Of a stretch of DNA of 64,000 nucleotides, positions 31,872-43,829 are shown piece by piece. This DNA is from Quercus robur (taxonomy: Eukaryota; Streptophyta; Magnoliopsida; Fagales; Fagaceae): positions 43,675,942-43,739,941 of the forward strand of contig NC_065542.1 of assembly GCF_932294415.1 (NCBI RefSeq), given 5' to 3'. The number at the start of each line of letters is the position of its first letter. The stretch's first letter is position 1. The translations under genes and the position numbers were made by a program. The notes beneath the pieces are model-generated. The model had not been told where the DNA came from, searched no databases, and saw nothing but the letters and a program-made list of their open reading frames with translations.

Positions 31872-34800
31872 ATGACAACCATTCAAAAGTCTCTTCTTCT
31901 ATTTCATATTCTTTTGCTCTCCTTACTTCCAGTGAGGATCACATCATCTCCAACAACACAAGCCGAAGCTCTCATCAAATGGAAAAACAGTCTCTCTCCC
32001 TCTTCATCTCTTAATTCATGGTACCTCACCAACCTCAACAATCTTTGCAACTGGACAGCCATAGTTTGCCACACCACAGGAACTATCTCAGAAATAAAAC
32101 TATCCGATGCAAACCTCTCTGGCACACTTACCCAATTTAACTTCACTTCATTTTATAATCTCACCCACTTGGACCTCAACAACAACACACTTGGAGGATC
32201 GATACCACCAGCCATCGGCAACCTCTGGATGCTCACTTACTTGGACTTGGGAAACAACCAGTTTGAAGGAAACATACCTACTGAGATAGCACAGTTGACA
32301 GAGCTTCAGTATCTTAGTCTTTACAACAACAGTCTCAATGGTACCATCCCCTATCAACTCAGCAATCTTCCAAAGGTATGGTACTTAGACCTTGGAGCAA
32401 ACTACTTAGTATGTCTTGATTGGTCCAACTTTTCAGGCATGCCTTTCTTGACCCACCTCAACTTAATGCTCAATGAACTCACTTCTGAATTCCCAGAGTT
32501 CATAACAAGTTGCCAGAATTTGACATACCTTGACTTGTCTCAGAATTATTTGACGGGCCCAATACCAGAATTGGTATATACCAATCTGGGCAAGCTCACA
32601 CACTTCCACCTGACTAACAACATATTCCAAGGACCATTGTCATCAAATATTTCCAAGCTTTCCAAGCTCATAGAACTTTGCCTAGGAAATAATAATTTCT
32701 TTGGTCCAATTCCTGGAGAAATGGATTTGATGTCCGATCTTCAAACACTTGAATTGTATAACAATTCATTCCAAGGGATGATTCCTTCCTCAATAGGCCA
32801 ACTCAGGGAGCTTCAGTCCCTTGATCTTCGAAAAAATGCCTTGAATTCCACAATCCCTTCTGAGCTAGGCCTTTGTACCAACCTCACCTACTTGGCCTTA
32901 GCAGTGAACAATCTCACTGGCCTGCGTCCTTTATCATTGTCCAATCTGACCAAAATTACCAATTTGGGTTTATCTGATAACTCTCTTTCTGGTGATATTT
33001 CACCTAATTTAATTGCCAATTGGACTCAATTAGTCTCATTGCAACTCCAAAATAATCAGTTCTCCGGGAAAATTCCATCAGAAATAGGCCTGTTGACAAA
33101 GCTAAACTATCTTCTTATGTACAATAATACGCTCTCTGGATCAATTCCCTTAGAGATAGGAAATTTGAAAGATCTATTTGCTTTAGACCTTTCAGGGAAC
33201 CAGCTTTCCGGTCCAATTCCTCTGACATTGTGGAATCTCACAAACCTTCAAGTCTTACAGCTTTTCTATAACAATCTTAGTGGCATACTTCCACCAGAGA
33301 TTGGAAAAATGAAGTCTTTGGTTACTCTTGATCTCAACACTAACCGATTGTATGGACAGTTGCCAGAAACCATTTCTCAACTAAATAGTTTGCAGTCATT
33401 CTCTGTGTTCACCAATAATTTCTCTGGCAGCATACCCACTGACTTTGGGAAGTATAGTCCTGATTTAAGCTACATTAGCTTTTCAAACAACAGCTTCTTT
33501 GGGGCACTGCCATCTGAATTGTGCAGTGGTTTTGCTCTTGAAGATTTAACAGTGAATAGCAACGGATTTACAGGATCCTTGCCAGAGTGCTTGAGGAATT
33601 GTTCGAAGCTACATAGAGTCCGGCTTGATGGGAATAAATTCACTGGAAACATTACAGAATCCTTTGGAGTTCATCAAAATCTTAATTTCCTCGCTCTTAG
33701 GGACAACCAATTTGTTGGTCATCTCTCATCAATGTGGGGAGAGTGTAGAAATCTCACCAATTTACAGATGGACAGAAATAGAATTTCTGGAAAAATCCCT
33801 GTTGAGCTTGGGAAGTTAACCAAATTGCAAGTTCTAACGCTGGACTCGAACAAACTGTCTGGGGAAATTCCAGATGAGCTGGGAAATCTAGGCCTGCTTT
33901 ACAGGCTTAATCTGAGCCAGAATGATATGACAGGGGAGCTCCCTAAGAGTCTAGGCAATTTAAGCAAGCTCCAGCTTCTTGATTTTTCAGAGAACAGCCT
34001 GACTGGTAACATACCAGTAGAGCTTGGCAATTGTAATGGCTTATTGACCTTGAACTTAAGCCACAACAAGATATCTGGTGGCATACCATCCAAGCTTGGC
34101 AACCTAGTATCACTGCAATATATGTTGGATCTCAGCAGTAATTCCCTCTCCGGAACAATACCTCAAAACCTTGGAAAGCTTACAGCGGTAGAGTATCTCA
34201 ATCTTTCACATAACCACCTCTCTGGGAGAATCCCCGAAGCATTATCAAGCATGGTTAGTCTACATTCCATTGATTTTTCTTACAATAACTTGACGGGTGA
34301 AATCCCAACTGGTAAAATTTTCCAGCAAGTGCCAGCAAAATCTTATGTTGGAAACTCAGGTCTTTGTGGAAAAGTAGAAGGATTAACTCCCTGCAGTCCA
34401 GTATCCCTTCCCCACAAATCCTCAAATACTAAGAAAAAGGTCCTTATTGGTGCCATTGTTTGGGTTTCTGGCTTATTATGTCTTGCAACTGTTATTGTTG
34501 GAATTCTAGTATATAGTCGAACCACCGAGTTCTATGATGAAGAGGGTAGTAGTATAAAGTATGAGAGATTTGAATCAATGATATGGGAAAGAGAAGCAAA
34601 ATTTATGTTTGGGGATATACTGAATTCCACTGAGGACTTCAATGAGAAGTACTGCATTGGGAAAGGAGGATTTGGAAGCGTTTACAAAGCGGTGTTGCCA
34701 ACAGGTCAAGTTGTAGCAGTTAAAAAGCTTAACATATCAGACTCTAGTGACATTCCCACAATAAATCGCCGAAGTTTTGAGAATGAGATACGAACTCTAA

Positions 34801-35921
34801 CAGAGGTTAGGCATCGACATATCATTAAGCTATATGGCTTTTGTTCCTGGAAAGGATGCTTGTTCTTGGTTTATGAATATGTAGAGAGAGGTAGTCTAAG
34901 AAAAGTATTGTATGGGGTGGAAGGGGAAGCGGAACTAGGCTGGTCTACAAGGGTGAAAATTGTGCAAGGAGTGGCTCATGCTATGGCCTACTTGCACCAT
35001 GATTGCTTTCCGCCAATTGTGCACCGGGATGTGTCTTTGAACAACATATTGCTGGAAATGGAATTCGAACCACGGCTCTCAGATTTTGGCACTGCGAGAC
35101 TATTAAGCTCAGAGTCATCCAACTGGACAACAATTGCTGGGTCTTATGGTTACATTGCTCCAGGTAATCGAACATTTTATTAATCTGTATATTCTTGTTC
35201 CCATTTCTTCAATAGTTTTCCAAGTCAAAAAAGTGGGTTCCAGTTAGTTCAACTGGTAAAATCTTTTGTTGTCAAGCAAGAGATTAGCAGTTCAAACCCT
35301 GCTTACAATAAAAGATTGAAACAATATGGGTTGTTGTCACATGGTAAACTATTTTCCAGTCTATAATACTTTTCAAAGACAATGTTCTCAAAATAGAAAG
35401 TATTTTCCTCATATCTCTACTATGTTCTTATTTAGATTATACATTGAACATAAATGATTTTTACAGTTTTGGTTTGGAAATGTTTCAAATAACATTTATT
35501 TTGTTTCATTTTCTACTTATTTTAATTTGTAGAACTGGCACTCACAATGAGGGTCACAGATAAGTGTGATGTTTATAGTTTTGGAGTGGTGGCATTGGAA
35601 GTCATGATGGGAAGGCATCCAGGGGAACTTCTAGCATCCTTGTCATCATCATCATCATCATCGACTACAACAACCTTATTTGAAAACCAGGAATTGCTTT
35701 TGAAGGATATTCTAGACCAACGCCTTCCTCCTCCCACAGGTCAATTGGCAGAGGCAGTGGTGTTTGTTGTCACCATAGCCTTAGCATGTACGCGTAGCAC
35801 TCCAAAATCACGACCAAATATGCGTTTTGTTGCACAAGAACTATCAGCTCGAACCCACGCTTTTCAGTCTGAGCCGTTTGGCATGATTACTATTAGCAAG
35901 CTAGCAGGCTTTCAAAAATAA
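31872..35921 (+). CDS. LRR receptor-like kinase C (MIK2/At4g08850-like), apparently intact
   Basis: Exon 1 31872-35163 and exon 2 35533-35921 (GT-AG intron, phase 1, completing the Glu of APE) give 1,226 residues. The start [20 protein letters not shown] is a signal peptide and matches gene E; an in-frame ATG at 31764 lies before it, in the TATA region, and was not chosen. The order is an N-terminal LRR cap ([11 protein letters not shown]..), about 30 LRRs (residues about 70-835), a cap ([10 protein letters not shown]), a transmembrane segment near 857-880 and a kinase from about 910. The glycine loop is [10 protein letters not shown], the lysine is in VAVKKL, the catalytic loop is HRDVSLNN (RD type), and DFGTAR and APE are present. 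It should sit in the plasma membrane and sense an extracellular signal; related proteins act in immunity and pollen-tube signalling. The ligand is unknown. All key kinase residues are present. Confidence 0.93.
35235..35330 (+). mobile_element. tRNA-derived SINE-like head in the intron of gene C
   Basis: TAGTTCAACTGG (35245-35256) fits an RNA polymerase III A box and GTTCAAACCC (35290-35299) fits a B box, about 34 bases apart, as in plant SINE heads. No poly(A) tail or target duplication could be fixed, so the 3' border is approximate. It lies inside the 369-bp kinase intron. Confidence 0.5.
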
Positions 35922-36489
35922 AACACTCTTTGGCTAGTGAGTGTGTTTTCTGGATATGGCCTAGGAAGGGTTGTGGCTATGCTTACTAAATCCTAGATTT
36001 TTTTTTTGGAAGAATACTAAATCCTAGTTCATAATCTTAGGAAGTTAGGATCAAAGTTTTCTTGAAATGGCTTGTGTAAATTTTTTTTTCTAAGTCTATG
36101 CAAGTGCTGAGTGAATAAGATGTTCAATCTCTAGGCTCAAAATAAGATTTCTTATGGACTGGGAAAAAATATATATAAATTTTTTATTATTTTCTATGAT
36201 TGAATAGTAAGATCTAGAGCATTCAAGGCTGTAACCTGTAACCTGTAACCTGTAAACAACTTTATGGCTGTAGAACATCTCAATCGTTATGTCAAGGTAT
36301 GTGGACAGTATCTTAAACTCTTTAGACATGTAATGTCTTTTGGCAAGAATGCAGTCTAATTCAATATAGCAATTCACTAAGCCTATAAATAAGTTCTCCT
36401 CCTCCTCCTATTTGGATATATACACCTCTAGTTTATATAGAAAAGCTTATTCGCATTCTTTGTGTTCTTTACTCTTACTCTTTACATAA
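35922..36489. other. 3' flank of gene C
   Basis: The first 230 bases match the 3' flank of pseudogene B (for example CTTGAAATGGCTTGT and AATAAGATGTTCAATC). A short tandem repeat of TGTAACC occurs at about 36233-36253. No gene is seen. Confidence 0.6.
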
Positions 36490-36632
36490 ACATAGTATTG
36501 GAAGTAATGATAGGATGGCACCCGGGGGAACTCCTAGTGTCCCTATCACCATCGTTGACGTCAACTACAACAACCTTATTGGACAACCAAGAATTGATTT
36601 TGAAGGATGTTATAGATCAACAGGTATCTTAA
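36490..36632 (+). pseudogene. LRR receptor kinase relic D (kinase fragment)
   Basis: The plus strand reads VLEVMIGWHPGELLVSLSPS, then TTTTLLDNQELILKDVIDQQ, matching gene C ([14 protein letters not shown].. [14 protein letters not shown]). Only this piece, from the middle of exon 2, is present. Sequence on both sides is unrelated, and a hAT-type element begins about 95 bases downstream. It is a small leftover of another cluster member. Confidence 0.82.
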
Positions 36633-36718
36633 AACATTTTGGGCATTGCAATATCTTTCGGTAAGTCTATGTGCCGATTGATTTCTGATTTTTCTTGTTC
36701 TCCCGTCATCTATCCAAG

Positions 36719-37535
36719 CTCTCACCCAGTGGCGGAGCCAAGATTTTGGTTAAGAGGGGGCAAAATTGAAAGACAATAGTTAAAGTGAAATTAATCAAAA
36801 AAAATATTAATAGATAATAATAACAAAATAAATAAACAATTATAAGAAAATAAATATATTTCATATCATTAAAATAAAAAAACAAAAATAATACAAAATT
36901 TACAACAAAAAGTTTATAAATTGATGTGGTAAAAATGTGATTAGCGTTACTTAAACAATATAATGAATAAATGTTTAGAATTATTTTTTGTGATTGGTGA
37001 CATGCCAATTTGTAAGATATAAGTAGTAAAATTTGTAACATTTTTAGCGTCACTCAACAATAAAATACTGTGAAAAACAATATAATGAATAGATATTTAG
37101 AATTACTTTTTTGTGATTGGTGACGTGCCAATTTGTAAGATATATAAATAGTAAAATTTGTAACATCTCTAACATTACTCAACAATAAAATACTGTGAAA
37201 AGTACCATTTATAGTGAAAATGATAAAAATAATGATAGAAAAGAAAAAAGAAAACAGTTGTGAAATAAGTGTCAAACGTGGCGCAAGACAAAAGCTACAT
37301 ACAAGAACAGTGAAATAGATGAAAATGTGACATGGTTTGATATTTGAGAAAACTATTTTTTACTTTTTTTTTCTAGTCAAAGTCACTTTCAAGTTTCAAC
37401 CAAGCGAGAGTCCTTTTTTGTTTTTTCTCTATGCCAGTGAGTAACTATTTAAGATTACATAGACAAGAAAATTTTAGGAGTCAGAGGGGGTAGGTGCCCC
37501 CCTCGCCCCCCTCTGGCTCTGCCCCTGCTCTCACC
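36719..37535. mobile_element. Non-autonomous hAT-type element with 8-bp target duplication
   Basis: The element (36727-37527, 801 bp) begins CAGTGGCGGAGCCAAG. The complement of its right end begins CAGGGGCAGAGCCAGA. CTCTCACC is repeated exactly at 36719-36726 and 37528-37535. An 8-bp duplication plus CAG-type ends is the hAT signature. The inside is AT-rich with no transposase; a direct repeat (TTTTTGTGATTGGTGAC and following, about 36986 and 37110) lies in the middle. Confidence 0.9.
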
Positions 37536-37842
37536 CCCTCATCTTTCTCACCACTTCCAAACCATTGTTGTGTTAGAGAACCCCAACTGCACCTTCCACT
37601 TTTTATTTCCCAAACCGCTGTTGTAGAGAAGAGAGAGAAACTTCCATCTTTGGAACCTTGGTGGGTGTTTTGAAATGCCTTCCTAACAACTAAATTTTCA
37701 GTCATCTGAACCACTGCGTTACTAGGGACTGGGGTTGGTTGATATCAAGGGAAGATGTCCAAAACTCATAATACGCTTTTCCATGGTTGTGTACTTGTGT
37801 TTCCAGTTTTCCATTTGGGATTCCAATGGGCAACTACGCCAT

Positions 37843-40800
37843 TCTATATATTACTAAAAGCTGAAGCGTAGTATTTAATGTTGCTACGCTTACGTTGAGC
37901 CATATTAGCAGACATGTCATTTTCATCATATTTTTTGTATTTGTTCAACAATTTAAAAATAATTTATTTAATGATGCTAGGCTCACGTTGAGCCACGTCA
38001 ACAGCCATGCCATTTCCAACATATTTTTTTGTATTTGTTCAACAATTTAAAAATAGTTTTTAAAATACTAAAAAATATAAAATAAATCCCACCCATATCT
38101 CCACCATAAAGCCCACTTCTTATTAATTTAATTTCCACCCCTTTCTCCACCATAAAGACCACTTCTTATTAATTTAATTCCACTATAAGCCCAAATTGAA
38201 AGCCTTTTCAACCTAAACCCTTCCCCACCTTTTGTTTCTCACACAAACCCCTTTGTCAAACCCTTTTTCACGGTTTTAAACTTTCTGTTTTCCGTTTCCT
38301 TTACGGTTTCAGATTCCTTCGCCTTCCCCTTCCACACGTTTTGTTTCTCCCCACCTTTTTGTTCTATAGTTTCACATTTACTTCACATTTACATACGTGA
38401 ATTCTGCTCAATTTGACATTTTTTTTTTTTTTTTTTTTTTTTGGTTTCAAGGATTAAATACCTATCCATATATTTATTTTTATAACTCAAAAGAAACATA
38501 TATAAAATTAGCAGTAAAACTAGGAGTTATATCCAAATAAAGTCGAAGATCATGTTCACTAACTAAAGATGCTGTCTTACTCTAAAATACCAACACAAAC
38601 TCTGTGAGTGAGACAAAGCTTATTGTATGAAGTGGTAATGAGGTGTGTGAAAACAAGTTGTATTGCGATGGAGAACAAAAATAAATAGTTGATATATAGC
38701 GAACCTTTTATTACAACAGAAAATGGGGAAAGTCTTTTTTTTTTTTTCTTTTTTGTTGCTTGATGTGTTTTTTTTTTCCCTTTTTCTTTACCTCAAATTC
38801 AACATGGACTTTCTGTCTTCTTTCTTCATTTTAAGGTCCACAACGTAATTGTCTCTCTCTCTCTCTCTATTTAGTATTGATTGTGCCTTTTCAGTGTCCT
38901 TCCCTATCCTGATGTTTGCCCTTAAATTTCTGTTACTAAATAAATAGGATTGAAAGTGTAGAACCATAGAAAATTCAATATTATGACAGGGAGTTTCAAA
39001 CGACAGTTACCTTTAAAGGAATTTAGAGAGTCGTTTTGTGTTCATCTCCCGCAATTGCAACACAAATGTGGTATTGTTCCACTTTCAACCAGTATATTAT
39101 ATTTAGAAGTGGGTTGAACTCAAGTTCATGTGGAGAAATTGGTGGAATTGCTCAGGAAGAACAACACATAACGTAGGACAAGAGAAGCTTAAAGACAACA
39201 GTTAAGATTTTGTTTTATAAAGCTCCAAACATCATTGGTTTATATACATATATATATAAATCTTATCATTTAACCTTTTGAATTTAATTGTAATGCTATG
39301 GTTCATGGATTGCAGGTGTTAAAAACTTACCCCGTTTGTGCAGAAAGATTATGTGTGGAAAATCAAATGCCCATATCTGCTAGGTGTTCGACCAAAGGCC
39401 TCTAAGAGATTTGCATGATGTGAAAAGCTTACCACCACTTATGTAGTAAGATTTCCTCTATTTTGTTTTTTTGTTTTTTTTGTTTCTATCTTTTTCATTT
39501 TCCCAAAATACGATGTTCTCATATTGAAATAAATTAAGCATGGAAAGTGCAAGAAGATTAGGTATTCAACCCCACCTTTTTCATGAGCCAGGGGCCTTCA
39601 TGAATTGGGTTACACATGTTAGTTGATTTGGTTAATTAATGATGGTTGTTATATTTGTATAGATATGAACATCTACCTCTAGATTGACTTAAAAAAAATA
39701 TAAAAAAAATAAAAACTTTGCATCCCTGCATATGAAAGGGAAGGGCGTTAACTTTTAACTAGCAATGAAATGACCCCTATAGACTCTAAGGACCTACTAG
39801 AATATTAAAACCATCGGATATGTCTTTCTGGTGTGTCGCTATGGTAAAAATGAACTAGAATTGGAACTGTGGCTAGGGATCACTCTGGGTGTGTTTTATT
39901 TCCCATGAACAAAGCTCTTCTAGGTAAAATAGAAGTAGTGATGGTAGCTGGGTGGGTGATGAGAGAAATAGCTCAATTGGCAATCAGGACTGGGCTGAGG
40001 AACATTATTGTAAAGGTGATAATCAAAGAACACTCCAGACTTTTGATAGCAATCTCCCGAATCTCACTTACCTTGGTTTTGTTGTTGAATTCACTCATTC
40101 AATTCTTAGTTTAGAACTATTTCTTTTGTATACATCATCATGTCAAGTGCAAATCTGGTTGACAAAGTGGAGGGTGTTTGGATGGGTTGCCCTCCTTTCT
40201 TAGCACATTTGTTTGAACCATTACACATTGTTGTTTACATAATAAAAATCTATCATTTTCAATAAATAAAAAGAAAAGTTGAATATAGTATATAGTTGGA
40301 AGCTTTCACCTCCATGCTTATTAAAAAAAAAATATATGCTACTCTTTTGAACAATGCATCAATTCTGATATTACTAAAAGTAAAATTTTAATTGCTTTGT
40401 TGAGTTAATATCATTTTGTAGGAGTTGTGTTTCAAATGATCATTCTTTAATAGGTTTGTGAGCATCCTTTCTCATTATATGTTATTGAACTCCAATTCTT
40501 CAGCCTTTTATTACCAACCCCACCCCCCCCCCCCCCCCCCCCTCGGGTTGACTTGATTCTTTGTTTTTCTATCAATTCATTCATTTCTCTTCCTAAACTG
40601 GCATGTACAATCTGAAGCTAGAGAGCTTTTAGATGGAGCATAGTCAAGCTTCCTCTTATCCATTCTAATTAAATATTTTATTATTTTAATATAATGTTGA
40701 CAATGACAAGGTTATGCATTATGCCCATTATTATATGATTTAGCTCATTAGCGTTGTTTAAATCTTGAAAAATATATATTAAAATTGAAACTCATATTTT

Positions 40801-43101
40801 CTCTCAATGTTTGTAGCTATTCTTACTTTATTTATTATGATTTTGTCTTTTTTTGTTTTGAGATATAAGGCAATAGGTTATTGATTCAAAGAGAGGAAAA
40901 AAAAAAAACCTTCTAAAAATGTTTCCTTTTATTTTTTTTATTTTTCTAACTCTCTAAAATTTATTGAAATAGATGATTAAATGGTATAAATATTTTCCAG
41001 GCAGTTTCACACTTCACAAGAATGAAATCATGTAATGTCTAATTTCAAATATATCAATAGTATTATACATCTAAAAATTGAATCAATTTGAGTTGGAAAC
41101 CTTATAAATTCAATGTAGTATGTAAAGGTAAACTTTAGTGTGCAGTGTTCTTTAAGGAAGCCCTAGAGTAATCATCTGGATGCAAGGAGAGTAATAGTAG
41201 CAACACTGAGTAAGCATAAGTGTTATGATAAGGATTCAACCACAGCGGAGGTAATTAATGGCAGCCATGGAAGCTATAAGGTTGGCTAGAGATATGTGAT
41301 GATTTCAAGTGATACTTGAGGGGATGACAAGCTTCAATGGCACATTTAAAGAGAGAGCTGAGAAGTTTAGGCAGTTAAAGTTTTTGTTCATGGAGTTGCA
41401 AGCACAGGATCACATTCTTTACCTATATTTTTAGTTCATTTGGTTGATAGGAATTTTTGGATTGGTCATAGTCCACAATTCTTACAACCCCAATTGCCAC
41501 TGCTGTATTGAACTCTATTTAACATAAATTAAAATTTTTCTCTTCAAAAAAAGAATCAATGTTTTTCAAGTTCTTTATTTAATTTCCATTTGCATTTTTA
41601 ATTGGTAAATTACACATCACCTTGCTTTTATAGGAAGAGGAAGTGTCATTTGAGCTAAAGATTAAAGCTCATTGGCTCATTATATGATTTTTCCCCTTTG
41701 TAAATATTATATTATCTTTAATTTTTTTCCCTTTGTAAATATTATATTATATAATCTTTAATTTAAATACAATAAAATAGAAAGAGGTGACTAGAGAAGT
41801 AACTCAAATTGCAAGGATTGGCCAAATGATAGTTGACAAGAGAAAAACAAAGAGACAAGGAAAATGGGAATACGACATTCACCTAGATCATTTGGTCCAA
41901 CGTCTATTTCTTGGTGCGAGAGTTGCGATAGAATAGGAAAAATGAGTGAATGCATTTTTTTCAATATATAATTGTTTATTTCTAGACTTATGGTTTTTGT
42001 GGGAAATATTTTTTTGTTGATTGGATTCTTGAAGCAAAAGACTTCTCTCATACCAACTAACATTAGATGATGTTGTGTTCAAAGGCTAAAAGTTTTCCGT
42101 AATTTATGCCAAGACTATGAACATACGTATTGTTTGGGATGAGAATAGGTGATGTCGTGCTCATAGGCTAAAAGTTGTCTATAATTTATTCGTTAAACAA
42201 ACATATGTTGTTTGGGATTAGAATCTTTACACAAGTTAAATGCAAGGTATATTGTCTAACAATTAAGAGAGCCCAATAGTTTGCATTGTATAAATTGATT
42301 AGTTTTTTGCATAGTATAGATTTTTTTAAAAGGAATAAATATAAATAAATTTATGAAGAAGAAATATTTTTGTAAAATTTGATTCTCTTGCATTTGTTTA
42401 ATAATTATCAAAATATAAATTGTTACACTTGATGGAAGTCAAAAGTAGATAAGGCATTGCATGTTGCTTGTAGTATATAAAATAATATTTGGAAATTCTT
42501 CGGAATTAGTGAATTTGAATTGAGTGTGTTTAATGCACTTTGTTAGTAATTTGAGGACACTGAGAGTGGTAGAGTGGCTTAATAAAATATTTAATTGGTC
42601 TAGGATCACTATTTTACTCTTAAGCTCAATCTCTTTTTAAATAATGTGGGATTCAAATCCTATAAATGTATAATAGCTCACTGTTGTGATTTATATAATT
42701 TTTTTAGTATTTATCCACCTTTATTTTCAGTCATATCATTTTTTATTGTGATAATTGGTAATGATCTCTAGGTTGTATGGAGTCTCTTATTTTTTAATTT
42801 TATTTTTTTATGTGGATAATTTAAAAAAGAGAAAGTAATACAATGTTTGATCAAGTTTCTTTCTAGAAATTGATATGTTGTAATTATTTGAAATTGTTTT
42901 TTATTGGAACATGCTTGAACCATATCATAGTGGCGTTTAGATGAATGTTGTTTATTTGACTAATCTATTTATACATATTTTCAACAATTATTTAGAATTA
43001 GAATTATCTAATTTGATTGGTTTCAAATGATTGTACCAATAAAAGTGAATGTGTATAACCTTCATTCAACTATTCCGTGCATTGCACAGGTTAGCGACTA
43101 G
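37843..43101 (+). mobile_element. Probable Helitron (about 5.3 kb)
   Basis: The left end TCTATATATTACTAAAAGCT is a common plant Helitron 5' end. The right end has a short hairpin (CCGTGCATTGCACAGG, 43075-43090) followed 11 bases later by CTAG, with T next, as in Helitron 3' ends. Near the left end a unit of about 103 bp (starting at 37873 and 37976, with ACGTTGAGCCA) is duplicated in tandem, and a second duplication (CACTTCTTATTAATTTAATT) lies near 38115-38180. No Rep/helicase is seen, so it would be non-autonomous. The two ends were not proven to belong together, and the base before TC is T rather than the usual A. Confidence 0.5.
39855..40235 (+). pseudogene. RNase H-like fragment (LINE-type), frameshifted
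   Basis: ARDHSGCVLFPMNKALLGK and IIVKGDNQ-like words, joined across a frameshift near 40010, match the RNase H domain found at the 3' end of plant LINE-1 ORF2 (compare 56155-56526: LIIEGDNSNLIQAI). Two overlapping frames (39869-40114 and 39952-40203) each carry part. It is a degraded piece, probably captured inside the Helitron-like unit. The right-hand part (VEGVWMGCPPFLAHL in another frame) keeps family-like words. Confidence 0.6.
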
Positions 43102-43829
43102 TTGCTTGATAAAATGTGTGTAAGGCTCTAATCACAAAAAAAAAATAAATAAAAGGTGTGTAAGGCTCTCTTTTTGGTTGCCAAATGTCCACTTTCACAA
43201 TAAATCTTTAAGTGACAGTTTGTCACTAATTCACTTAATGGTGCTAAATATTTTATTTTTTAGCACTAAAAGAAGTTACTTTACCTATTAACTTATCATT
43301 TCACTCCCCAAAAAAAAAAAAAAATAATAATAATAATACTATTTCACAACTTGCTCCACATCAATATATATATATTTTTTTTGTTGATAGAACCACATCA
43401 ATATCCTTATTTTCACAACAAAGTTAAACACTATTTATTTATTTATTTTTCTCTCTTCTTCGTTGTCTCTTCTCCAAATCAATTCTCACCACAATCACAG
43501 TAACGGCAAGCTCAATAAAAAAAAAACCAGCAACCAATAAATAAATAAATAAAAACTAGCAGAAAAAATCCAAAAAAAAAAAAAAAAAATCATGGAGCTA
43601 CAAGCCACACCGTCATCATTGTCGTCTTCGTTGAAGAAAGAAGAGCTACAAGCTAAAATCAAGGGCCAAAATCATAGAGCTACAAACCAAAAAAAAAAAA
43701 AAAAATCATCGTCATTGTTGTTGTCATCGTCGAAGAAAGGAGAGGGAAAAGCGAGACCAAGCGAGGTACATGGTGGCATTGACGAGGGCTCTGCAGCTAA
43801 TGCCGAAGAAGAGAGCGACGGCAACACTT
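43102..43829. other. Spacer, unrecognised
   Basis: The sequence is AT-rich with poly(A) runs. A short Lys/Ser-rich frame at 43592-43831 is composed largely of A-rich low-complexity codons and ends inside the LTR target duplication, so I do not call a gene. Confidence 0.5.

Noticed and set aside
36233-36256. TGTAACC tandem repeat as a possible telomere-like tract
   Set aside because: Plant telomere repeat is TTTAGGG; this is only three 7-bp units of different sequence.
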